Notes under the pieces: generated by a model
Database searches by the model: none
Seen by the model: only the letters and a program-made list of their open reading frames with translations
Told to the model about the DNA's origin: nothing
NCBI GenBank assembly: GCA_040385245.1
Contig: JAZKHT010000001.1
Location: forward strand, 62,001 to 126,000
Reading direction: 5' to 3'
DNA length: 64,000 bases
From: JAZKHT01 sp040385245
GTDB taxonomy: Bacteria; Pseudomonadota; Alphaproteobacteria; Rhodobacterales; Rhodobacteraceae
Made by a program: the position numbers and the translations under genes
Shown here: positions 41,693 through 50,520 of the stretch, one piece after another
How the letters are laid out: every line of letters begins with the position of its first letter
Position numbering within the stretch: the first letter of the stretch is position 1

Positions 41693-42366
41693 TCGGCAAG
41701 ATATCGGGCAGGCTGGATTGGCGGGGCGGTGATACGGTGCTGATCGATGTGCGCGGCGTCGGCTATCTTGTGCATGTGTCCGACCGGACCATGGCCACGA
41801 TGCCGGGTCTGGGCGAGGCGGTATCGCTTTATACCGACCTTTTGGTGCGCGAGGATCTTTTGCAACTGTTCGGCTTTCCGACGATGCTGGAAAAGGAATG
41901 GCACAAGCTGCTGACGACCGTGCAGGGCGTGGGCGCAAAGGCATCCATGGCGATCCTTGGCACCTTGGGTGCCGAAGGGGTGGGCCGCGCGATCACCTTG
42001 GGCGACGCGCGGGCGGTGCAGGCAGCGCCGGGCGTCGGGCCAAAGCTGGCGCAGCGCGTGATACTGGAGCTGAAATCAAAGGCACATTCCGTCATGGCGG
42101 CGGGGGCCAACCTGTCTGTCACCGCCCAGGCAGAGGATGATGTGCTGGAACCGATGACACCAGCGGTGCGCAAGACACCCGCCCCCGATGGTGCGCGGAC
42201 CGCGCGCTTTGCGGCATCGGCGGATGCGCTGTCGGCCTTGGGGAACCTTGGATATGGGCCGGGCGATGCGTCGCAGGCGGTGGCTTCTGCAGCCGCTGAC
42301 CAACCGCAGGCGGACACCGCCACCCTGATCCGCGCGGCGCTGAAGCTGCTGGCACCAAAGGCCTGA
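41689..42366 (+). CDS. ruvA: Holliday junction branch-migration protein RuvA
   Basis: RuvA binds four-way junctions and recruits RuvB. The 225-residue protein has the OB-fold N-terminus (MIGKISGRLDW) and two helix-hairpin-helix motifs (HKLLTTVQGVGAKASMAILG and AVQAAPGVGPKLAQRVILELK). A flexible linker (DDVLEPMTPAVRKTPAPDGAR) leads to domain III that contacts RuvB (ALGNLGY). The start codon overlaps the ruvC stop and ruvB begins 3 nt after it, giving a tight operon. Confidence 0.95.
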   Translation: MIGKISGRLDWRGGDTVLIDVRGVGYLVHVSDRTMATMPGLGEAVSLYTDLLVREDLLQLFGFPTMLEKEWHKLLTTVQGVGAKASMAILGTLGAEGVGRAITLGDARAVQAAPGVGPKLAQRVILELKSKAHSVMAAGANLSVTAQAEDDVLEPMTPAVRKTPAPDGARTARFAASADALSALGNLGYGPGDASQAVASAAADQPQADTATLIRAALKLLAPKA

Positions 42367-42369
42367 CCG

Positions 42370-43395
42370 ATGGACAGCGATCCCACCTTGCGCCCCGAGA
42401 AGCTGCCCGAAGACCTTGACCGCGCCTTGCGCCCGCAGACGCTGGCCGATTTCGTTGGCCAGGCCGAGGCGCGGTCAAACCTGCGCGTCTTTATCGAAAG
42501 CGCCAAGATGCGCGGCGAGGCAATGGATCACACCCTGTTCCACGGCCCCCCCGGCTTGGGCAAGACCACGCTGGCGCAGATCATGGCCCGCGAACTGGGG
42601 GTCGGGTTTCGCATGACCTCCGGCCCTGTGCTGGCAAAGCCGGGTGATCTGGCCGCGATCCTGACCAATCTGGAACCGCGCGACGTGCTGTTCATCGACG
42701 AAATTCACCGCCTGTCGCCCGTGGTGGAAGAGGTGCTTTATCCCGCGATGGAGGATTTTGCGCTGGATCTGGTCATCGGTGAAGGGCCTGCGGCGCGCAC
42801 CGTGCGGATCGAGTTGCAACCCTTTACGCTGGTCGGTGCCACAACACGGTTGGGCCTTCTGACCACGCCGCTGCGCGACCGGTTCGGCATCCCGACCCGC
42901 CTGCAATTCTATACCGAGGACGAGCTTGACCTGATCGTGACGCGTGGGGCACGGCTGATGGGCATCCCGTCGCATCCCGACGGCACGCGCGAGATTGCCC
43001 GCCGTGCCCGTGGCACGCCGCGCGTGGCGGGGCGTCTGCTGCGCCGCGTTGTCGATTTTGCCTTGGTCGAAGGCGATGGCGCGTTGACCAAGGCGCTGGC
43101 GGATTCGGCGCTGACGCGGCTGGGGGTCGATCATCTGGGGTTGGATGGCGCGGACCGGCGCTATCTGACGCTGCTGGCGGACCATTACGGCGGCGGCCCC
43201 GTGGGGGTGGAAACCATCGCCGCCGCCCTGTCCGAATCGCGCGATGCAATCGAAGAGGTGGTCGAACCCTATCTGCTGCAACAGGGGCTGCTGCAACGCA
43301 CACCGCGTGGCCGGATGCTGGCCGCGCGCGCCTGGCGGCACCTTGGATTGGATGCCCCGCGTCCGCCGGGGCAAAGCGATCTGTTCGAAAGCTGA
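42370..43395 (+). CDS. ruvB: Holliday junction branch-migration helicase RuvB
   Basis: RuvB is the hexameric AAA+ motor of branch migration. Walker A GPPGLGKT is at 59-66, Walker B LFIDEIHRL follows, and the sensor 1 region is GATTRLGLLTTPLRDRFG with the arginine finger nearby. The C-terminal winged helix contains the YLLQQGLLQRTPRGR block. The 341-residue length is normal. Confidence 0.96.
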   Translation: MDSDPTLRPEKLPEDLDRALRPQTLADFVGQAEARSNLRVFIESAKMRGEAMDHTLFHGPPGLGKTTLAQIMARELGVGFRMTSGPVLAKPGDLAAILTNLEPRDVLFIDEIHRLSPVVEEVLYPAMEDFALDLVIGEGPAARTVRIELQPFTLVGATTRLGLLTTPLRDRFGIPTRLQFYTEDELDLIVTRGARLMGIPSHPDGTREIARRARGTPRVAGRLLRRVVDFALVEGDGALTKALADSALTRLGVDHLGLDGADRRYLTLLADHYGGGPVGVETIAAALSESRDAIEEVVEPYLLQQGLLQRTPRGRMLAARAWRHLGLDAPRPPGQSDLFES

Positions 43396-43452
43396 AATCG
43401 CTGCTACGGTCTGTTTGTGCCGGGCGCGGGATATTGTGTGTTTGTGTAAAGA

Positions 43453-44502
43453 GTGGGACCTGTCGTGTCGCTTCCCCGGCCTTTGGCCCATGATCCCGCG
43501 CTGGACGGATTGCGCGCGGTGGCGCTGTTGGCAGTGATGCTGTTTCATGCCCGTGCCGGATTTTTGCCCGGCGGGTTTCTGGGCGTCGATGTTTTCTTTG
43601 TCCTAAGCGGTTATCTTATCAGCGGGCTGATCCTGTCGGAACTGCACGCCACTGGACACCTGCTCTATCGCCGCTTTGCCTTGCGGAGGTTGCTGCGGCT
43701 TGGCCCCGCCCTGTTGGGTATCGTTGCGGTCTATCTGGTCGCGGCCCCGTCCGTGTGGCCCGATTATCCGGGGCATTTTCGCGATGGAGTGCTGGCGCTT
43801 TTATGGGCTTCGGACATCTCCGTCGCACTGTTCGGCGCGCCCGATTTTTTGGGGCATACGTGGTCCCTTGCGGTCGAGGTGCATTTTTATCTGATCTGGC
43901 CACCGCTGCTGGTTTGGACGGCCCGGCGGGTATCTGGTGCGAATCTGTGGCAAGTTTTATTGGCGGGATGGCTGTTCCTGATCCTGATGCGATTGGCCAT
44001 GGTGGCTGCGGGGCAGAACTGGACCCAGATGTACTACCGGTTTGATAGCCGGCTGACCGGTTTCGTGCTGGGGGCAGCTGCGGCGGCATTTCGGGCACAC
44101 GGTGCTTCTTGCCACACCTCCCGCTGGCTGACCCGGCTGCCGTTGATTGCGCTGCCCTGCATCGGGTTTCACTGGGGCGACCTTCGGGCGATGATCCTTG
44201 GCGTTCCGCTGGTGGAATTGGCAACCGCCGCCGCGATACTGACAACGCAAGGCACCGCTATGCGAAGGTGGCTGGCAGTGCCGATGCTTGTGGGGGTCGG
44301 GCGCATTTCGTACGGAATGTATCTGTGGCATTATCCGGTGTTCCGCTACCTTCGCGATGATCTGCCGTGGTGGGCGGTTCTGGCGATTGGCTTGCCGGTC
44401 ACAGTCCTGTTTGCCACTGTCTCTTTCCTGACAATTGAACGCTGGGGCATGCGCCTGCGTCCCGCAAGTAAGGCAAACGGTGCCGGTTCGGCGGGCAGTT
44501 GA
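43453..44502 (+). CDS. Acyltransferase family 3 membrane protein
   Basis: A roughly 345-residue integral membrane acyltransferase of the OafA/YrhL type that O-acylates surface polysaccharides or related molecules. The N-terminal family block is LDGLRAVALLAVMLFHARAGFLPGGFLGVDVFFVLSGYLIS with the catalytic-type His. About ten hydrophobic segments follow, ending with ISYGMYLWHYPVFRYLR. The start is GTG 43453 or GTG 43465; neither has a decisive ribosome-binding site. The acceptor molecule is unknown. Confidence 0.86.
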   Translation: MGPVVSLPRPLAHDPALDGLRAVALLAVMLFHARAGFLPGGFLGVDVFFVLSGYLISGLILSELHATGHLLYRRFALRRLLRLGPALLGIVAVYLVAAPSVWPDYPGHFRDGVLALLWASDISVALFGAPDFLGHTWSLAVEVHFYLIWPPLLVWTARRVSGANLWQVLLAGWLFLILMRLAMVAAGQNWTQMYYRFDSRLTGFVLGAAAAAFRAHGASCHTSRWLTRLPLIALPCIGFHWGDLRAMILGVPLVELATAAAILTTQGTAMRRWLAVPMLVGVGRISYGMYLWHYPVFRYLRDDLPWWAVLAIGLPVTVLFATVSFLTIERWGMRLRPASKANGAGSAGS

Positions 44503-44549
44503 GTTGCCGTCCGCAAACCGCTAAGTCATCCCGCCAGACGGAGGGTGCG

Positions 44550-45173
44550 ATGACGGCAGACCAAGTGGCGGCCCTGTTCACAAGACGCGATGGCCAATAT
44601 CTTTGCGCGCGCTGGGGGCGGCCCATCGTGCCGGTTGTGTTCGGCGTCGACGATGCGACGCTGGCCATCGTCAAAGGGGCAATCGAGGCGGTGGTGGTGC
44701 TGGCCGGGCACAAGATGGCTGAAACCGACCCGGAACTGGGTGCCAACCTGATGGTGTTCTTTTTCCGGGACTGGGCCGAGGTGCCGCAGGTGCCAAACCT
44801 TGACCGGCTGATCTCCGACCTGCCTGCCTTGTGCGACCGACTGGCTGATGCACGGGCCAACCAATACCGCATCTTCCGCTTTGACGAGACGGGTGCGATC
44901 AAGGCAGCCTTTGTCTTTCTGCGCATGGATGCCGATCTGTCTGCCGTCCCGGCGGAAACGCTGGCACTGGCGCAGGCGGTTCAGACCATTCTTTTGTGGT
45001 CCGACCTTGCGTTCACCGATACCTCACCTTTGGCCAAGGCGGGCGAGGCGGTGATCCTGCGGCCCGAAATCGCAGGCGTGATCCGTGCCGCCTATGACCG
45101 GGTGATGCCGGTGGTAGCGCGCGATCCGTCACACGCACTACGGCTGGCGGCGCGGATCGGGCTGACCCATTAA
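44550..45173 (+). CDS. Conserved protein of unknown function
   Basis: A 207-residue cytosolic protein with no signal peptide or membrane segment and no family I recognise. It begins MTADQVAALFTRRDGQYLCARWGRPIVPVVFGVDD and has a mid block ANQYRIFRFDETGAIKAAFVFLRMD that suggests an alpha-beta fold. The start at 44550 is chosen because GGAGGGTGCG precedes it; the frame opens 51 nt earlier. It lies between the acyltransferase and YihY genes. I can give no role. Confidence 0.78.
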   Translation: MTADQVAALFTRRDGQYLCARWGRPIVPVVFGVDDATLAIVKGAIEAVVVLAGHKMAETDPELGANLMVFFFRDWAEVPQVPNLDRLISDLPALCDRLADARANQYRIFRFDETGAIKAAFVFLRMDADLSAVPAETLALAQAVQTILLWSDLAFTDTSPLAKAGEAVILRPEIAGVIRAAYDRVMPVVARDPSHALRLAARIGLTH

Positions 45174-45225
45174 GGGAACAGGGCACGCGCCCGGTGGTTG
45201 ACCTTGCACTCTGCGCGAGGATGCC

Positions 45226-46110
45226 ATGTCGGATGAACACCCAGCCCCCGAAATCACCCCGAACTATGCCGCGGTTGCCCGCAACGTCTGGCTGTCGATC
45301 GCACAGGACCGTGTGCTGCTGACGGCGGCGGGTATGACCTTCTATCTGATGATGGCGATCTTCCCGGCCATGATGGCGTTTGTTTCGGTCTATGGGCTGG
45401 CGCTGGACCCTGCGACTTTGACTGACCATCTGGCCGCCGTTGACGGCCTGTTGCCTGCCGCAGCAACAGATTTGGTCGCCGGACGGTTGGCAGAGTTGGT
45501 CGGCGAACCCGCCGGGGATCTGACGCTGGGTTTCATGATCACCCTGCTGATTGCACTGTGGAGCGCGGGCGGCGGCGTCAAGGCGATGATCCAGGGGCTG
45601 AACATCGCCTATGGCCTGACCGAGAAACGCAATTTCCTGCGGATCAGCCTTCTGGCAGTGGGGTTCACGCTGGGGGCGATGGTGTTGATTCTGCTGCTGG
45701 CGGTTTTGTTGGCCGTGGTGCCTGCGATTCTGGCACTGGTCCCTTTGGGCCGCTGGGCAGAGGCGGGCGTCAGTCTTGCGCGCTGGCCCGTGATGGCGCT
45801 GGTCATCGCGTTGGCGCTGGCGGTCCTTTATCGCCATGGGCCAAGCCGCCCACCTCCGCCGTGGCGCTGGATCACCCCCGGCAGCGCCTTTGCGACCGTG
45901 GCGTGGATCGCAGCGACCATCGGTTTTACGCTGTATCTGACATATTTCGCTGATTTCGATGCCACCTATGGCGCGCTTGCCGCCCCCATCGGCTTTTTGC
46001 TGTGGGTCTGGATTTCCATGGTCGTCGTGATCCTGGGGGGCGAAATCAATGCCGAGGTTGAAGCGACGGAAGTAAATTCCACCCTTGAAAACAAGGGGGT
46101 GGCGCGGTAG
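45226..46110 (+). CDS. YihY/BrkB family inner-membrane protein
   Basis: A 294-residue membrane protein of the family once misnamed ribonuclease BN, now YihY/BrkB. Family blocks are LLTAAGMTFYLMMAIFPAMMAFVSVYG at the start, LIALWSAGGGVKAMIQGLNIAYGLTEKRNFLR in the middle and GALAAPIGFLLWVWISMVVVILGGEINAEVE at the end. About six membrane segments are visible. Its function is not established. It is 28 nt before ybgC. Confidence 0.9.
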   Translation: MSDEHPAPEITPNYAAVARNVWLSIAQDRVLLTAAGMTFYLMMAIFPAMMAFVSVYGLALDPATLTDHLAAVDGLLPAAATDLVAGRLAELVGEPAGDLTLGFMITLLIALWSAGGGVKAMIQGLNIAYGLTEKRNFLRISLLAVGFTLGAMVLILLLAVLLAVVPAILALVPLGRWAEAGVSLARWPVMALVIALALAVLYRHGPSRPPPPWRWITPGSAFATVAWIAATIGFTLYLTYFADFDATYGALAAPIGFLLWVWISMVVVILGGEINAEVEATEVNSTLENKGVAR

Positions 46111-46138
46111 TCCCCTTTTCATCCAGACGGGGCGCGCC

Positions 46139-46540
46139 ATGATCCACAGCCTGCCGATACGCGTGTATTACGAAGATACCGATCTTGCCGGAATCGTCTA
46201 TTACGCCAACTACCTGAAGTTCATCGAACGCGGGCGCAGCGAATGGGTGCGGCTGTTGGGAATAGATCAGACCCGGTTGAAGGCGGACCACGGCATCGTC
46301 TTTGCCGTTCGCCGGCTTGAGGCGGATTATCTGCGCCCGGCAAAATTTGACGATGACCTGATGGTGGCGACACGACTTGTGTCCGTCACAGGCGCGCGCA
46401 TCCACCTTGCTCAAGAGGTGCAGCGCGGCGGCGAGGTGCTGTTTTCCGCTGCCGTGACGCTTGTCTGTCTGACCGATGCAGGGCTGCCTGCGCGTATTCC
46501 GCCGCATCTGCGAACCCGGTTTACCCCTGCTTTGCACTGA
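46139..46540 (+). CDS. ybgC: Tol-Pal system-associated acyl-CoA thioesterase
   Basis: A 133-residue hot-dog-fold thioesterase. The signature YYEDTDLAGIVYYANYLKFIERGR contains the conserved Asp (YEDTDLAGIVYY), and VYYANYLKF is typical of YbgC. The location just before tolQ matches the Tol-Pal cluster. Start at 46139; the frame is open 54 nt further upstream. A tolQ promoter follows, so it need not be fully cotranscribed with tol genes. Confidence 0.93.
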   Translation: MIHSLPIRVYYEDTDLAGIVYYANYLKFIERGRSEWVRLLGIDQTRLKADHGIVFAVRRLEADYLRPAKFDDDLMVATRLVSVTGARIHLAQEVQRGGEVLFSAAVTLVCLTDAGLPARIPPHLRTRFTPALH

Positions 46541-46575
46541 CTGCGGCGGCAAGTCGCGCGGCTGACGCAGATGTG

Positions 46576-46605
46576 TTGGCAATCCCCTTCAATTCCGGAT
46601 AGAAT
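46576..46605 (+). promoter_or_regulatory. Probable tolQ promoter
   Basis: TTGGCA (46576-46581), an 18-nt spacer and TAGAAT (46600-46605) fit a vegetative promoter, giving a leader of about 40 nt before tolQ at 46653. Confidence 0.5.
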
Positions 46606-46652
46606 CACTGTTAATCGCGGCCCGACAGACGGCCCATAACAAGAGCAGGCGT

Positions 46653-47348
46653 ATGGAAACCGAAACCCTTGCGATGGCGCAGGAGATTGATTTCTCTTTG
46701 CTCGCCCTTTTCGCGCGAGCGACCTTTACCGTCAAAATCGTCATGACCATGCTGATGGTGATGAGTTTTTGGTCCTGGGCGATCATCTTTCAGAAACACA
46801 TCCTGTTTCGTGCCGCGCGCGGCGAAGCGTCAATTTTCGACCGCGCCTTCTGGAGCGGCGAACCGCTGGACGAGCTGTTCGAAAAGATCGGACCGCAGCC
46901 GGACGGGGCCAGCGAAAAGATTTTTGCCAGCGGCATGCTTGAATGGCGGCGCAGCCACCGGCAGGATGGCGGGCTGATCGCGGGCGCACAGGCGCGCATC
47001 GACCGCAGCATGGATGTCGCGATCAACAAGGAAAGCGAACGTTTGAATTCCGGCCTGTCATTCCTTGCCACGGTCGGATCGACCGCGCCGTTCATCGGGC
47101 TGTTCGGCACCGTCTGGGGCATCAAGCACGCCTTCGAGCAGATCGCCATCAGCCAGAACACCAATCTGGCCGTCGTGGCCCCCGGCATCGCCGAGGCGCT
47201 GCTGGCCACGGCCATCGGTCTGGTCGCGGCCATCCCGGCGGTGGTGTTCTACAACAAGTTGAACGCGGATTCCGAACGGATCATCGGCGGGTACGAGGCG
47301 TTTGCCGACGAATTCGCCACCATCCTGTCGCGCCAACTGGACGCCTGA
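46653..47348 (+). CDS. tolQ: Tol-Pal system proton channel protein TolQ
   Basis: TolQ and TolR form the inner-membrane proton-driven motor that energises TolA in outer-membrane constriction. The 231-residue protein has three membrane segments (about 12-40, 130-155, 165-190) and the MotA/TolQ/ExbB block SFLATVGSTAPFIGLFGTVWGI, then GIAEALLATAIGLVAAIPAVVFYN. tolR begins 1 nt after its stop. Confidence 0.95.
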   Translation: METETLAMAQEIDFSLLALFARATFTVKIVMTMLMVMSFWSWAIIFQKHILFRAARGEASIFDRAFWSGEPLDELFEKIGPQPDGASEKIFASGMLEWRRSHRQDGGLIAGAQARIDRSMDVAINKESERLNSGLSFLATVGSTAPFIGLFGTVWGIKHAFEQIAISQNTNLAVVAPGIAEALLATAIGLVAAIPAVVFYNKLNADSERIIGGYEAFADEFATILSRQLDA

Positions 47349-47349
47349 G

Positions 47350-47823
47350 ATGGGCGGCGGGGTGGCCAAGAAATCGGGCGGGGGCGGGCGGCGCGGACGG
47401 CGGCGCGGCACCTCGGCTGCGATGTCGGAAATCAACGTGACGCCCTTTGTGGACGTGATGCTGGTGCTGCTGATCATCTTCATGGTCGCGGCGCCGATGC
47501 TGACGGTGGGGGTGCCCGTCGAATTGCCTGACACCGCCGCAAACGCCCTGCCCACCGAACCAGAAGAGCCGTTGACGATCACCATGACCGCCGATGGCCG
47601 CCTGATGATCCAGACGACAGAGATCACGCCAGACGAGCTGATCCCGAAACTGTCCGCGATTGCGGCGGAACGGACGTCGGACAAGGTGTTTCTGCGCGCG
47701 GACGGGGCCATCCCCTACAGCAGCGTGGCGCAGGTCATGGGGGCACTGTCACGGGGCGGGTTCAACAACATCGGGCTGGTGACCGATGCCGATGGGCCGA
47801 CCTTCAACGGCAATGACGGCTGA
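47350..47823 (+). CDS. tolR: Tol-Pal system protein TolR
   Basis: A 157-residue biopolymer-transport protein. The N-terminus is basic (GGGGRRGRRRG) and the single membrane helix carries the proton-site Asp in EINVTPFVDVMLVLLIIFM. The rest is periplasmic. ATG 47350 directly follows the tolQ stop. tolA starts 18 nt after its stop. Confidence 0.94.
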   Translation: MGGGVAKKSGGGGRRGRRRGTSAAMSEINVTPFVDVMLVLLIIFMVAAPMLTVGVPVELPDTAANALPTEPEEPLTITMTADGRLMIQTTEITPDELIPKLSAIAAERTSDKVFLRADGAIPYSSVAQVMGALSRGGFNNIGLVTDADGPTFNGNDG

Positions 47824-47841
47824 CGGGCCGGGGCGCGCAAA

Positions 47842-48999
47842 GTGGACATGAATCGCGGCACCCTTCTATCCGGCATCGGGCACGGGGTTGTCATCCTGTG
47901 GGTGCTGGTGGGGGATTGGCTGTTCGCGCCGCCCGAAATGCCCGAAATCGCAGTGTCAGAGGTGTCGTTGCTGTCGTCGGCGGAATTCGACGCACTGGTG
48001 GCCGCCGCCCCGTCGACGCCCACACCCGCAGAACCGGCAGACCCCGCGACCGAACCCGACGTGGCGGCCCCGGACCCGGTCGAGGCCGAACCCGTCCCCG
48101 CGCCGGCAGAGGAACAGCCATCAGAACCTCTGCCCGAAGACCTGCCCGTGTCCGACACGCCGCAGCCTGACGAGGCCCCCGAACCGACCGCCCCGATTGC
48201 CGATGTGGAACAGCCGATTCCGGTCGCCCCGTCCGAGGTAAAGCCGCAGCCGCGCCCCATCGACCGCGTGGCCCCGATCCCGGTGGAAACCCCCGAAGAC
48301 GCGCCCGAAATCGCCGATGTACCGACGCCCGAGGTGTCCGAGGAGCCCAGCCCCGACGCCCAGATCGTCGAGGAAGATCAGCCCGAGGCTGCCCCCGAAG
48401 AGGCCACGACCCAGATCGTGACAGAAGCGGTGGACACGCAGGAAGACGCACCGCAACTGGCCCCGGCCAGCAGTGCACGACCCCGCTCGCGCCCGGAAGA
48501 GGTGGTTGAGGCACCGGAAGACCCGGTTGACGATGTGGTTGCCGCGACCGAACCGGTGGAAGACCCTGTCGAAGACCCGGTCAGCGATCCTGCCGCCGAT
48601 GCCATCGCGGCCGCCGTGGCCGAAGCCGCCACCGAAAGCGCGACGGACACCGCATCGAACGAGGCACCGACCGGCCCGCCGATGACCGGTGGCGAAAAGG
48701 ACGCGCTGCGCGTGGCCGTGCAGCAATGCTGGAACGTGGGCGCCCTGTCGTCCGAGGCGCTGCGCGTCACGGTGACAGTCGCCGTTTCGGTCGGACAGGA
48801 CGGTGTGCCCGATGCCGGATCGATCAGTCTGATCGGTGCCGAAGGTGGGACCGAGGCCGCCGCCCGACAGGCATACGAGGCCGCCCGCCGCGCGATCATC
48901 CGTTGCGGCGCGCGTGGCTTCCCCCTGCCGCCAGAGAAATATGAACAGTGGAAGGCCATGGAATTGGTCTTTGACCCCAACGGAATGCGGATGCGATGA
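47842..48999 (+). CDS. tolA: Cell-envelope integrity protein TolA (acidic, Pro-rich central region)
   Basis: TolA spans the periplasm to link the TolQR motor to Pal and the outer membrane. The 385-residue protein has one N-terminal membrane segment (about 8-28), a long central region (50-265) rich in Pro, Glu, Asp, Ala and Val, and a C-terminal TonB-like domain (about 280-385). In E. coli the middle region is an Ala/Lys-rich helix, so this acidic, probably disordered spacer is different. It starts at GTG 47842 or ATG 47848. Confidence 0.88.
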   Translation: MDMNRGTLLSGIGHGVVILWVLVGDWLFAPPEMPEIAVSEVSLLSSAEFDALVAAAPSTPTPAEPADPATEPDVAAPDPVEAEPVPAPAEEQPSEPLPEDLPVSDTPQPDEAPEPTAPIADVEQPIPVAPSEVKPQPRPIDRVAPIPVETPEDAPEIADVPTPEVSEEPSPDAQIVEEDQPEAAPEEATTQIVTEAVDTQEDAPQLAPASSARPRSRPEEVVEAPEDPVDDVVAATEPVEDPVEDPVSDPAADAIAAAVAEAATESATDTASNEAPTGPPMTGGEKDALRVAVQQCWNVGALSSEALRVTVTVAVSVGQDGVPDAGSISLIGAEGGTEAAARQAYEAARRAIIRCGARGFPLPPEKYEQWKAMELVFDPNGMRMR

Positions 49000-49100
49000 G
49001 CGCCCCAATGAAACAGTCGGCACCTCGCAGAGTTGTGTGCCAAGGAACCCGCCGATTTCGGCATGCTGCAATGGAATTGACCAAAGGACTTGAGGACCAC

Positions 49101-50432
49101 ATGACCCTGTTCAGAACCCTCACCCCTGTCGTGGCACTGATGCTTGGCCTTGGCTTTGGCCCACAGGCGCAGGCGCAGACCGGCCCGCTGCGTATCATCA
49201 TTGATCAGGGTGTGATTGAACCTTTGCCCTTTGCGGTGCCCGATCTTGTGCCGGAAAACGGCGCGGCGTCCGAGTATGCCGCCAACATCAGCCGGGTGAT
49301 CGCCGCCGATCTGGCAGGAACCGGGCTGTTCCGCGAAATCCCGGCCTCGGCCCATATCGCGCGGGTGACCAGCTTTGACGCGCCGGTCGGGTATGAAGAC
49401 TGGAAGGCGATCAATGCGCAGGCGCTGATCACCGGGGCGGTGGGCGCATCGGGCGACCGGATCGTCGTCAAATTCTGTCTGCATGACGTCTTTGCAAGCC
49501 AGCCCTTGGGCGAATGTCTGCAATTCGCAGGCACGCCCGGCAGCTGGCGGCGCATGGCGCACAAGGTGGCCGATGCCGCCTATAGCCGGATCACTGGTGA
49601 AGGCCCCTATTTCGACAGCCGCGTGGTCTATGTCGCGGAAAGTGGGCCAAAAAACGCCCGGCTGAAGCGTCTTGCGGTGATGGATTACGACGGCGCAAAC
49701 ATCCAGTATCTAACCGACAGCAGTTCCATCGTGCTGGCCCCGCGTTTTTCGCCGACGGGCAACCAGATCCTGTTCACCTCTTACGTGTCGGGGTTTCCGC
49801 GCATCTACCTGATGGATGCCGCGTCCCTTGCCGTGCGGGGCCTTGCCGAACAGCCGGGCACCATGACCTTTGCCCCGCGCTTTTCGCCCGATGGTCGGAC
49901 GGTCGTGTTCAGTCTGGAACGGGGCGGCAATTCCGATCTTTACGCACTTGATATCGAGTCGGGCCAGTCGCGGCAGTTGACCAACGCGCCGTCGATTGAA
50001 ACCGCCCCGAGCTTTAGCCCGGATGGAAGCCAGATCGTCTTTGAATCCGACCGGTCCGGCACACAGCAGTTGTACATCATGTCCGCAGGTGGCGGCGAAG
50101 CGCAGCGCATTTCCAACGGCCAGGGGCGTTATGGCACGCCGGTCTGGTCGCCCCAAGGCGACTACATCGCGTTCACTAAGCAAAACGAAGGCCGCTTCCA
50201 CATCGGTGTGATGCGGACAAACGGCGGCGAAGAGCGCCTTCTGACCGCGTCGTTCCTGGATGAAGGTCCGACCTGGTCGCCCAATGGCCGCGTGATCATG
50301 TTCACCCGCGAAACAGCCGGTGAAGGCGGGCAGGCGGGGCTGTATTCGGTTGATATCTCGGGTCGCAACCTGCGCCAGATCACCACCGAAGGCCCGGCAT
50401 CGGACCCCGCATGGTCGCCCCTGCTGCCTTGA
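49101..50432 (+). CDS. tolB: Tol-Pal system translocation protein TolB
   Basis: TolB is a periplasmic beta-propeller that binds Pal. After a signal peptide (MTLFRTLTPVVALMLG..., probable cut in QAQA-QTG) comes the N-terminal alpha-beta domain (about 25-155), then propeller repeats with the blocks LAPRFSPTGNQILF, FAPRFSPDGRTVVFS, TAPSFSPDGSQIVFES, GTPVWSPQGDYIAF and GPTWSPNGRVIMF. ATG 49101 follows GAGGA; 443 residues. tolB-pal order is conserved. Confidence 0.95.
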   Translation: MTLFRTLTPVVALMLGLGFGPQAQAQTGPLRIIIDQGVIEPLPFAVPDLVPENGAASEYAANISRVIAADLAGTGLFREIPASAHIARVTSFDAPVGYEDWKAINAQALITGAVGASGDRIVVKFCLHDVFASQPLGECLQFAGTPGSWRRMAHKVADAAYSRITGEGPYFDSRVVYVAESGPKNARLKRLAVMDYDGANIQYLTDSSSIVLAPRFSPTGNQILFTSYVSGFPRIYLMDAASLAVRGLAEQPGTMTFAPRFSPDGRTVVFSLERGGNSDLYALDIESGQSRQLTNAPSIETAPSFSPDGSQIVFESDRSGTQQLYIMSAGGGEAQRISNGQGRYGTPVWSPQGDYIAFTKQNEGRFHIGVMRTNGGEERLLTASFLDEGPTWSPNGRVIMFTRETAGEGGQAGLYSVDISGRNLRQITTEGPASDPAWSPLLP

Positions 50433-50442
50433 CCCCATTTGT

Positions 50443-50467
50443 GCGCCGCCGATTCCCACGGCGGCGC
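50443..50467 (+). terminator. Intercistronic hairpin between tolB and pal
   Basis: GCGCCGCCG pairs with CGGCGGCGC around a 7-nt loop, starting 11 nt after the tolB stop, with A-rich sequence after it. It could lower or raise the pal to tolB ratio by partial termination or 3'-end protection. Confidence 0.4.
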
Positions 50468-50520
50468 AAACCTGTTATGGTTGCCCCAATCGAGCCAAAA
50501 ATACCAAAAGGAACCCCGGA

